Assembly: GCF_008386495.1 (NCBI RefSeq)
Contig: NZ_VTHJ01000024.1
Span: 73,983 to 120,460, forward strand
Length of the DNA: 46,478 bases
Reading direction: 5' to 3'
From: Streptomyces tailanensis
Lineage (GTDB): Bacteria; Actinomycetota; Actinomycetes; Streptomycetales; Streptomycetaceae
Shown here: positions 28,638 through 36,094 of the stretch, piece by piece
Layout: each line of letters opens with the position of its first letter
Numbering within the stretch: the first letter of the stretch is position 1
Translations under genes and position numbers: made by a program
The notes under the pieces: model-generated
Seen by the model: only the letters and a program-made list of their open reading frames with translations
What the model was told of the DNA's origin: nothing
The model's database searches: none

Positions 28638-28885
28638 TCACCCGCGCCGCTTCATGAAGTACACCCCGCAGAGCGCCCCGATCACTCCCGTCCCCAGCAG
28701 CGCCATCCACAGCGGCATGGTGACCTCGGGGATCAGCAGCCGGATCTCGATGCTCCGGGTGTTCTCGAAGATGAACACGAGAGCCAGCACCGTGAGCCCC
28801 CCACGGTCACCCTGCCGGGCGTCAGCAGATCACCCCACTGCCGGTGACCGCGCGTCCGGACACGGTCCGACGTCTTCGGGCTCAT
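28638..28885 (-). pseudogene. LapA-family (DUF1049) membrane protein, frameshifted
   Basis: The first 28 codons from ATG 28885 read MSPKTSDRVRTRGHRQWGDL then LTPGRVTV. After a run of six G (28797-28802) the frame must shift by one to give LTVLALVFIFENTRSIEIRL, LIPEVTMPLWMALLGTGVIG and ALCGVYFMKRRG with a stop at 28638-28640. The two hydrophobic helices are typical of LapA/DUF1049 membrane proteins. One G fewer than the in-frame version explains the break: real mutation, slippage site, or sequence error. Confidence 0.8.
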
Positions 28886-28946
28886 ATCTCCAGGATGACG
28901 CGCGCGAGCCGGATGCGCCCGGCGGGAGGAGGCTCCCGGGCCGCCC

Positions 28947-29906
28947 TCAGACCAGCGCCGGCTCGTCCAGCGTCAGCGTCCCCGCCTCCGCGTCCAGTTC
29001 GGCCGTCACTCCGAACGGGATCGTCAGCGCCCCTTCGTCGTGGCCGAAGCCGAACTCCTCCACCATCGGGACCCCGAGTCCGCCCAGCCGGTCGACGAGG
29101 AGTGCGCGGACCCTGTCGTACGACTCGCACTGTGCCCAGGAGCCGAGGAGGATCCCGGCGACGCCGTCGAGCCAGCCGGCGCGCAGGAGTTGGGTGAGGT
29201 AGCGGTCGAGGCGGTAGGTCTCCTCGCCGACGTCCTCCAGGCAGAGGAGGGCGCCCCGGGCGGAGGGGCGGGCGTGCGGGTGGCCGAGTTCGGCGGCGAG
29301 CAGGCACAGGCAGCCGCCGAGGAGAAGGCCCCGGGCCCGGCCGGGTACGAGCGCGGTGCTGCCCTCGGCGGCCGTGATCGTGCGGACCGACTCGGGGGCG
29401 AAGAGCGTGGCCCGCAGATGCTCCTGCGCACGGGTGTTCTTGATGAAGTCGACGCCCGCGGCCATCGGACCGTGCAGGGTGACCAGCCCGGCCCGGGTGG
29501 CGAACGCCTCATGGAGTGCGGTGATGTCGCTGAACCCGACGAGCGTCTTCGGGCCCGCCGCCCGTATCGCGTCCCAGTCGAGCAGATCGACCATCCGCTG
29601 CACCCCGTAGCCGCCGCGGGCGCACAGCACGGCGGCCACGGAAGGGTCGCACCAGGCAGCCTGGAAGTCGGCGGCGCGGTCCGCGTCCGTGCCCGCGAGG
29701 TAGTCGAACCCGGGGTGCCGGTCGAGCGTGTGGGGTGCGACGACGGGGTCGAGGTCCCAGCCGCGCAGGATGTCGAGGCCGGCGCCGAGCCGCTCCTCGG
29801 GCACCGGCCCGCTCGGGGCGACGACGGCCACGCGGGCGCCGGGGGCGAGGCAGGGTGGCCGGGTCAGGGGGGAGACGGCGGGGCGGGTCGGCGAAGACAG
29901 TGTCAC
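28947..29906 (-). CDS. S66-family LD-carboxypeptidase
   Basis: 319 aa. ARVAVVAPSGPVPEERLGAG, LCARGGYGVQRMVDLLDW, the nucleophile in LVGFSDITALHEA (S126), CLEDVGEETYRLDRYLTQLL (Glu) and GFGHDEGALTIPFG (His) complete the Ser-Glu-His triad of LD-carboxypeptidases. The family trims the terminal D-Ala from tetrapeptides in peptidoglycan recycling; microcin-immunity MccF proteins are relatives. The start is GTG 29906, overlapping the S9 peptidase stop (GTGA). Last gene of a four-peptidase run. No signal peptide is seen, so it is cytoplasmic. Confidence 0.9.
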   Translation of the reverse strand: MTLSSPTRPAVSPLTRPPCLAPGARVAVVAPSGPVPEERLGAGLDILRGWDLDPVVAPHTLDRHPGFDYLAGTDADRAADFQAAWCDPSVAAVLCARGGYGVQRMVDLLDWDAIRAAGPKTLVGFSDITALHEAFATRAGLVTLHGPMAAGVDFIKNTRAQEHLRATLFAPESVRTITAAEGSTALVPGRARGLLLGGCLCLLAAELGHPHARPSARGALLCLEDVGEETYRLDRYLTQLLRAGWLDGVAGILLGSWAQCESYDRVRALLVDRLGGLGVPMVEEFGFGHDEGALTIPFGVTAELDAEAGTLTLDEPALV

Positions 29907-31870
29907 TTGGCGAGCTCCAGAGTAGGTATTCCCGGGGGATTCAACCCGAAGACCTGCGCATACAGCGAGAGCTCGGCCTCCAGTACCCGCACCATCGTCT
30001 CCGCCCGCCGGAACCCGTGCCCCTCCCCTTCGAAGGCGATGTACGCGTGCGGCAGCCGCCGCCCCTCCATCCGGGCCAGGAACCGCTCGCACTGCGCCGG
30101 CGGGCAGATCACGTCGTCGAGGCCCTGGAGCAGCAGGAAGGGCGCGCTGATCCGGTCGGCATGCTCGGCGGGCGACCGTTCCGTGTACCGCATCGGCTCC
30201 TCGGCCAGCGGCCCGACCAGGCTCTCCAGATACTGGGACTCGAAGTCGTGGGTCTCTCCCGAGCCCCAGGTCGTGAGGTCGAGGATCGGGTAGAGGATGG
30301 TTCCGCAGGCGTAGACGTCGGTGGTGGCGAGGGACGCCGCCGTGGTCCAGCCCCCGGCGCTGCCGCCCCGGACGGCGAGTCTGGTCCGGTCGGCGGTGCC
30401 CTCGTCGGCGAGGGCGAGCGCGACCGCCGCGCAGTCCTCCACGTCGACGACTCCCCACTGCTCGCGCAGCCGGTTGCGGTACTCCCGCCCGTATCCGGTG
30501 GACCCTCCGTAGTTGACCTCGGCGACGCCGATGCCGCGCGAGGTGAAGTAGGCGATCGCCAGGTCGAGGACCAGGGGCGCGCGGCTGGTGGGTCCGCCGT
30601 GCGCCCAGATCACGTACGGGGGCAGTTCGGTGCCGGGGGCGACGTGGTCGGGGTGGTGAGGCGGGTAGATGTGGGCGTGGATCTCGCGTCCGGCGGGGCC
30701 GAGGAAGGTGCGGATCTGGGGTTCCGGGTAGTAGGCGGGGTCCACCGGGTCGTCGTGCGCGGCCCCGATCACCCGGGCTTCGCCGGTGACGGCGTCGAGT
30801 TCGACCACCTCGTACGCGCTGCGCGGGCTGGCGCCGATACCGAGGACGCGGCCGCCGTGCGTGGCGAGGGTCGGGGTGAACTCGGTCCAGGGGCCCGCCG
30901 CGTCCACGACCTGGCCGGTCTCCGGGTCGAGGATGCCGAGCGCGGTGGCGCCCCGGCCGTGCACCACGGCGATCTGCCCGTCGTCCAGCAGGGCGAACCA
31001 GCGCCATCCGATCTTCCACAGCGGTCCGCCGAACTCCTCCTCACGGGCGCACAGAGCGGTACAGCGGCCGTCGTCGTCGCGGTGGTACAGGTTCCAGTAG
31101 CCGGTGCGGTCACTGGAGTACACGAGTGTCCCGTCGGCGGCCCACTCGACCTGGGCGATCGACTCGTCCGGGCCGCCCTCGACGGTCCGGGCGCCGCGCA
31201 GGGTGCCGTCGTCGGCGACCTCGGCAACCACGAGGTCGGTGCCGTCCCAGGGCATGCGCGGATGGTCCCAGGCGAGCCATGCCGCGCGTCGGCCGTCGGG
31301 CGAGAGGCGGGGCCCGGTGACGAACCGGCGGTTGTCGTCGGTGAGTTCGCGTACGGCGGTCCGGTCCTCGGCGGCCGAGCCGTCCAGCGGTACGGCGGCG
31401 ACGACCCGGCGTACGTCGGTGGGCCCCTCCCCGGTGAACTCCTCCAGCACGCACCACACCTCGCCCCGCTCCGGGTGCGGCTGGGGGTCGACCCAGCGCA
31501 GTCCGCCGCCCACCGGGGACACGGGAGTGAGGGGGCGGGGCTCGCCGCCGGGTTCGTACCGGTAGAGGCGCTGGTCGGCGAAGTTCACGAACACCACGAG
31601 GGGGCCGTCGTCCCGCATGACGCCGGCCCAGGGCTGCCCTCCGTACTCGATGACCCGGCTGCGCACGTTCCACGGCGCCGGGAGCACCGACTCCTCCGTG
31701 CCGTCGGCGGTGCGCCGGACGAGGGTGCGCCGGCCGCCCTCGGTGGGCCGGGGCTCGGTCCACCACGCCTCGTCGCCGACGAAGCCCACGAACTCGGGAT
31801 GCCCGTCGTGCGCGGCGGCGAGCGCCGCGTCGATCGGTGAGGGCCACGAACCGTACGCCAGGGTCTGCAC
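29903..31870 (-). CDS. S9-family prolyl oligopeptidase-like peptidase
   Basis: 655 aa. An N-terminal beta-propeller (repeated strands such as VYSSDRTGYWNLYHRDDDGR) is followed by an alpha/beta hydrolase domain with nucleophile elbow AVRGGSAGGWTTA (Ser near 507), acid in LLLQGLDDVICPPAQ, and His in FEGEGHGFR. It cleaves short peptides, probably in the cytoplasm as no signal peptide is seen. The start is GTG 31870, with GGGGA 5 bases upstream; an ATG at 31912 is possible. The leader has GGGAAGT-type direct repeats. It is 46 bases after M20 and coupled to S66. Confidence 0.88.
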   Translation of the reverse strand: MQTLAYGSWPSPIDAALAAAHDGHPEFVGFVGDEAWWTEPRPTEGGRRTLVRRTADGTEESVLPAPWNVRSRVIEYGGQPWAGVMRDDGPLVVFVNFADQRLYRYEPGGEPRPLTPVSPVGGGLRWVDPQPHPERGEVWCVLEEFTGEGPTDVRRVVAAVPLDGSAAEDRTAVRELTDDNRRFVTGPRLSPDGRRAAWLAWDHPRMPWDGTDLVVAEVADDGTLRGARTVEGGPDESIAQVEWAADGTLVYSSDRTGYWNLYHRDDDGRCTALCAREEEFGGPLWKIGWRWFALLDDGQIAVVHGRGATALGILDPETGQVVDAAGPWTEFTPTLATHGGRVLGIGASPRSAYEVVELDAVTGEARVIGAAHDDPVDPAYYPEPQIRTFLGPAGREIHAHIYPPHHPDHVAPGTELPPYVIWAHGGPTSRAPLVLDLAIAYFTSRGIGVAEVNYGGSTGYGREYRNRLREQWGVVDVEDCAAVALALADEGTADRTRLAVRGGSAGGWTTAASLATTDVYACGTILYPILDLTTWGSGETHDFESQYLESLVGPLAEEPMRYTERSPAEHADRISAPFLLLQGLDDVICPPAQCERFLARMEGRRLPHAYIAFEGEGHGFRRAETMVRVLEAELSLYAQVFGLNPPGIPTLELAK

Positions 31871-31916
31871 GCTGTTCCCCACTTCCCTACTTCCCTCGGT
31901 CCCGTGTTCCATGTCC

Positions 31917-33251
31917 CTACGCGGCCCGCAGGAAACGGTCGAGCACCCGAACACCGAAGTGGAGCGCCTCCACCGGGACGCGTTCGTCGACACCGTGGAA
32001 CATGGCCCCGTAGTCGAAGCCCTCGGGGAGCCTCAGCGGGGTGAAGCCGTAGCCGGTGATGCCGAGGCGTGAGAACTGCTTGGCGTCCGTGCCGCCCGGC
32101 ATGCAGAACGGCACGACGTGCCCTTCGGGCGCGAACTCCTCCACGGCGGCCCGCATCCGCGCGTACGTCACCGAGTCCACCGGCGACTGGAGGGCCACCT
32201 CGCGGTGGTGGTACTCCCACTCCACATCGGGCCCGGTGAGCAGGTCGAGGGTCTCCCGGAACTCGTCCTCCCCGCCCGGCAGATACCGGCCGTCCACGTA
32301 CGCGACGGCCTCCCCCGGGATCACATTGATCTTGTAACCGGCGTCCAGCATGGTCGGGTTGGCGCTGTTGCGCACGGTCGCCTCGACCAGGGCGGCGGCC
32401 GGGCCGAGCTTGTCGAGCAGGCGGTCGATATCCTGGAGGTCGTCGAGGTCGGTGGCGATGCCGTACAGCGCGGCCAGTTCGGTGAGGGCGGCGCGCACGG
32501 TCGGGGTGAGCCGGACGGGCCACTCGTGCGCACCGATCCGGGCGACCGCGGCGGCGAGGCGGGTCACCGCGTTGTCGCGGTTCACCTTGGAGCCGTGGCC
32601 GGCCCGGCCGCGCGCGGTGAGCCGCAGCCAGCCGGTGCCGCGCTCCCCGGCGGCGATCGGGTAGATCTGCCGGCCGCTGCCGTCGTGGAAGGTGAACGCC
32701 CCCGACTCGCTGATGCCCTCGGTGCAGCCCTCGAAGAGGCCGGGGTGTGCGTCGGCGAGGAACCCCGAGCCGTCCTCGGCGCTCGCCTCCTCGTCGGCGG
32801 TGAACGCGATCACGATGTCCCGGCGGGGCCGTACGCCCTCGCGCGCCCAGTGCCGTACGACCGCGAGGATCATCGCGTCCATGTTCTTCATGTCGACCGC
32901 GCCCCGACCCCAGACCACGTCGTCGCGGATCTCCCCGGAGAACGGGTGCACGCTCCAGTCCTCGGCCTGCGCGGGTACGACGTCCAGGTGACCGTGGAGG
33001 AGCAGCGCGTCGGCGGACGGATCGGTGCCCTCGATACGGGCGACGACGTTCGTACGGCCCTCGGTGCGCTCCAGCAGCGTGGGTTCCAGCCCGGCCTCGG
33101 CCAGCCGCGCGGCGGCGTACTCGGCGGCGGGCCGCTCCCGGCAGTCGCCGCCGCCGCGGTTGGTGGTGTCGATGCGGATGAGGTCGGAGGTGAAACGGAC
33201 CACCTCGTCCAGCGCCTGCTCGTCGACCTGCTCTGGCGTGCTGTCAGCCAT
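31917..33251 (-). CDS. M20-family metallopeptidase
   Basis: 444 aa. Metal site residues are in ALLLHGHLDVVPA (H, D), WGRGAVDMKNMDAMI (D) and AFTADEEASAEDGSG (EE); dimerisation domain motif GRAGHGSKVNRDNAVTRLA; C-terminal His in EALHFGVRVL. It is a dipeptidase/carboxypeptidase or deacylase-type zinc enzyme. It overlaps the M55 gene by 8 bases at its start, so they are co-translated. Confidence 0.92.
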   Translation of the reverse strand: MADSTPEQVDEQALDEVVRFTSDLIRIDTTNRGGGDCRERPAAEYAAARLAEAGLEPTLLERTEGRTNVVARIEGTDPSADALLLHGHLDVVPAQAEDWSVHPFSGEIRDDVVWGRGAVDMKNMDAMILAVVRHWAREGVRPRRDIVIAFTADEEASAEDGSGFLADAHPGLFEGCTEGISESGAFTFHDGSGRQIYPIAAGERGTGWLRLTARGRAGHGSKVNRDNAVTRLAAAVARIGAHEWPVRLTPTVRAALTELAALYGIATDLDDLQDIDRLLDKLGPAAALVEATVRNSANPTMLDAGYKINVIPGEAVAYVDGRYLPGGEDEFRETLDLLTGPDVEWEYHHREVALQSPVDSVTYARMRAAVEEFAPEGHVVPFCMPGGTDAKQFSRLGITGYGFTPLRLPEGFDYGAMFHGVDERVPVEALHFGVRVLDRFLRAA

Positions 33252-34077
33252 ACTGCTCCTCCACCGCCGCCGAGACGATCGTGGTGACCGCCTTGAACGT
33301 ACGGATTCCCTCGTACATGGCCGGACTGGTGTATGCGACCTTACGTTCCCCGATACGCGCCACACCGGGCACGACGGTCGCGGCCATCGCCAGATGCTCG
33401 GCGTCGAACTCCAGCGCCACGGTGAACGGCCCGCCGTCGACCGGTTCATGACGCACCGCGAGCGACGCGGCCTCCTTCGCCGCCGCGCGGATGTCGGCGG
33501 CCGTGCGCGCGGGTGTGCGGCACACCGCCGCGTACCTCGACACATGGTCCTTGACCGCCACCTTCAGCGCCTCGGGCGCGTACCCCAACGCGTCCTCGCA
33601 GGCCACGTCGTCACCGGTGACCAGCACCACCGGTACCCCGAACTCGGCGACGACATGCGCGTTCAGCAGCCCCTCGCTTGCCCGCTCGTCGTTGACCCAC
33701 ACACCCGTGATGGAGTTCGCGAGATAGGTGTGGGCGAGGACGCCCTCCATGCCGGCGCCCGCGTGGTAGCCGACGAACGCGATGCCGTCCACGTCCCCGT
33801 GCTGGACCCCCTCGACCATGGACAGCGCCTTGTGCCGCCCGGTGAGCATCTGCGCCCGCTCGTCCAACCGCTCCAACAGCAGATTGCGCATCGTCCAGTG
33901 CGCCTCGTTGATCAGCACCTCGTCCGCGCCGCCGTCGAAGAACCCGAGCACGGCGGCGTTCACGTCCGAGGTGAACATCGACCGGCACCGCTCCCACTGC
34001 GGCGTACCCGGCAGCACATCGGCCGGCCAGGTGACACCGGTCGCGCCCTCCATGTCTGCGCTGATGAGGATCTTCAT
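33244..34077 (-). CDS. M55-family D-aminopeptidase (DppA-like)
   Basis: 277 aa. Residues D8, E10 (ISADMEGATG), H60 (NEAHWTMRN), H105 (GYHAGAGM) and H116 (AHTYLA) sit where Bacillus subtilis DppA has D8, E10, H60, H104 and nucleophilic H115. DppA removes N-terminal D-Ala from peptides, allowing reuse of D-amino-acid peptides from cell wall. First gene of the minus-strand peptidase run and divergent from mutA. ATG 34077 has little ribosome-site sequence. The D-specificity is inferred from family membership. Confidence 0.9.
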   Translation of the reverse strand: MKILISADMEGATGVTWPADVLPGTPQWERCRSMFTSDVNAAVLGFFDGGADEVLINEAHWTMRNLLLERLDERAQMLTGRHKALSMVEGVQHGDVDGIAFVGYHAGAGMEGVLAHTYLANSITGVWVNDERASEGLLNAHVVAEFGVPVVLVTGDDVACEDALGYAPEALKVAVKDHVSRYAAVCRTPARTAADIRAAAKEAASLAVRHEPVDGGPFTVALEFDAEHLAMAATVVPGVARIGERKVAYTSPAMYEGIRTFKAVTTIVSAAVEEQYG

Positions 34078-34129
34078 GTTCCGTCACGTTACGCACCCGG
34101 GCGGAAACCGGCCACGTACGACGGGCGCA

Positions 34130-34180
34130 CGGCTTGCCGGCATCGACGGCTTGCCTGCATCGACGGCTTGCCTGCATCGA
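34130..34180 (+). repeat. Three 17-bp tandem repeats in the M55-mutA divergent region
   Basis: Units begin at 34130, 34147 and 34164: CGGCTTGCCGGCATCGA once, then CGGCTTGCCTGCATCGA twice; then CGGCGG. The array lies between the M55 start (34077) and the mutA start (34292), so it may hold operator sites for either direction. Confidence 0.75.
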
Positions 34181-34291
34181 CGGCGGCCGGGAGCAAGGCC
34201 CTTCCGTCGAAGTGTGGTGATCACCCCAAGAGGGATAGGTCACAGCCGGATCCTCTGCTGCTCCTTTGCTAACGACAGCTATCATCCGAGC

Positions 34292-36094
34292 ATGACGGTC
34301 CTGCCTGACGACGGGCTTTCCCTGGCCGCCGAGTTCCCTGACGCGACCCTTGAGCAGTGGCAGCGCCTTGTGGCGGGTGTGCTGCGCAAGGCGGGCAAGG
34401 ACGTCTCGGACGCGGCGGCGGGAGAGGCTCTGTCCACCGCGCTGGAAGACGGACTGCGCGTCCGCCCCCTCTACAACGCGCTCGACTCCGTGCCCGATCC
34501 AGGTGTCCCCGGCTTCGCCCCGTTCGTACGCGGCAGCCGGCCCGAGGGCAACGCCCCCGGCGGCTGGGACATCCGGCAGCAGCACACCGCCGCCGACGGG
34601 GACGCCGTACTGGCGGACCTGGAGAACGGCGTCACCTCCCTGTGGCTGGTGCTCGGCGAGGGCGGCATCCCGGTGTCGTCGCTCGGCCGGGTCCTCGACA
34701 GCGTCCTTCTCGACCTGGCGCCCGTCGTCCTCGACGTCGGCCGCGAAGTGGAGCCCGCCGCACGGGAGTTGCTGCGGCTGTACGAGGAGCGCGGCGTCGC
34801 GCAGTCGGCGGCGCGCGGCAATCTGGGCGCGGACCCGCTGGGCCATGAGGCCCGCACGGGTGAGCGGTTGGACTTCGCGCCCGTGGCCGGCCTCGCGCGG
34901 CTGTGCGCCGACGCGTACGCCGGGGTGCGCGCGCTGACCGTGGACGCGCTGCCGTACCACGAGGCAGGCGGCTCGGCCGCGCAGGAGCTGGGCTGTTCGC
35001 TGGCGACCGGGGTGGCCTATCTGCGGGAGCTGACCGACGCCGGGCTGTCGGTCGAACAGGCCTGCGCACAGCTGGAGTTCCGGTACGCGGCGACCGCCGA
35101 CCAGTTCCTGACCATCGCCAAGCTGCGGGCGGCGCGCCGGCTGTGGGCCCGGGTCACCGAGGTCTGCGGGGCCCCGGCCGGGCAGGTGCAGCACGTGGTG
35201 ACCTCGCCGGTGATGATGACGCGCCGCGACCCATGGGTGAACATGCTGCGCACGACCGTCGCCACGCTGGCCGCCGGGGTGGGCGGCGCCGACTCCGTCA
35301 CCGTGCTCCCCTTCGACCACGCACTGGGCCTGCCGGACGCCTTCGCCCGCCGTATCGCCCGCAACACCTCCGCCATCCTCGTCGAGGAGTCCCACCTCGC
35401 CCGGGTCATCGACCCGGCGGGCGGCTCCTGGTACGTGGAGCGCCTCACCGACGAACTCGCCCACGCCGCCTGGGAGTTCTTCCAGAAGATCGAGGGCACC
35501 GGCGGCCAGGCGGAGAGCCTGCGCTCGGGCCGACTGGGCCAGGACCTCGCCGACACCTGGGAGGCGCGCGGCACGAAGCTCGCCAAGCGCCGCGAACCCA
35601 TCACCGGCGTCAGTGAGTTCCCCCATCTCGCCGAGAAGCCGGTGGAACGCGCCCCGGCCCCCGCACGCCCCTCCGGCGGTCTGCCCCGCGTGCGGCGCGA
35701 CGACGCGTACGAGGCACTGCGTGCCCGCTCCGACGCCCATCTCGCGGCGACCGGCACCCGCCCACGGATCTTCCTCGCCGCCCTCGGCCCCGCCGCCGCC
35801 CACACCGCCCGCCTCACGTTCGCCTCGAACCTCTTCCAGGCCGGCGGCATCGAACCGGTCACCGAGGGCACCTTCGAGGACAGCGGCGCCACCGAGGTCT
35901 GCCTCTGCTCCAGCGACGCGCTGTACGAGGAGCGGGCCGAGGACGTCGCCGCAGGCCTCGCCCAGGCAGGCGCCCAGCATGTGTTCCTCGCCGGCCGCCC
36001 CGCCGAGTACACCGGTGTCGACGGGTACGTCTTCGCCGGCTGCGACGCCGTCGCCGTACTCTCCGCCACCCTCGACCGTATGGGAGTGTCCTGA
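34292..36094 (+). CDS. mutA: Methylmalonyl-CoA mutase small (beta) subunit
   Basis: 600 aa, the non-catalytic subunit of B12-dependent methylmalonyl-CoA mutase. Landmarks are PLYNALDSVPDPGVPGFAPF, GGWDIRQQHTAADGDAVLAD, the mutase barrel blocks YHEAGGSAAQELGCSLATGV and LTIAKLRAARRLWARVTEVC, and a degenerate C-terminal flavodoxin-like domain from about 490 without the DxHxxG cobalamin motif, as expected. ATG 34292 lacks a good ribosome site; TATCAT 6 bases upstream resembles a -10 box, so the mRNA may be leaderless. Its stop overlaps mutB (TGATG). Confidence 0.94.
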   Translation: MTVLPDDGLSLAAEFPDATLEQWQRLVAGVLRKAGKDVSDAAAGEALSTALEDGLRVRPLYNALDSVPDPGVPGFAPFVRGSRPEGNAPGGWDIRQQHTAADGDAVLADLENGVTSLWLVLGEGGIPVSSLGRVLDSVLLDLAPVVLDVGREVEPAARELLRLYEERGVAQSAARGNLGADPLGHEARTGERLDFAPVAGLARLCADAYAGVRALTVDALPYHEAGGSAAQELGCSLATGVAYLRELTDAGLSVEQACAQLEFRYAATADQFLTIAKLRAARRLWARVTEVCGAPAGQVQHVVTSPVMMTRRDPWVNMLRTTVATLAAGVGGADSVTVLPFDHALGLPDAFARRIARNTSAILVEESHLARVIDPAGGSWYVERLTDELAHAAWEFFQKIEGTGGQAESLRSGRLGQDLADTWEARGTKLAKRREPITGVSEFPHLAEKPVERAPAPARPSGGLPRVRRDDAYEALRARSDAHLAATGTRPRIFLAALGPAAAHTARLTFASNLFQAGGIEPVTEGTFEDSGATEVCLCSSDALYEERAEDVAAGLAQAGAQHVFLAGRPAEYTGVDGYVFAGCDAVAVLSATLDRMGVS

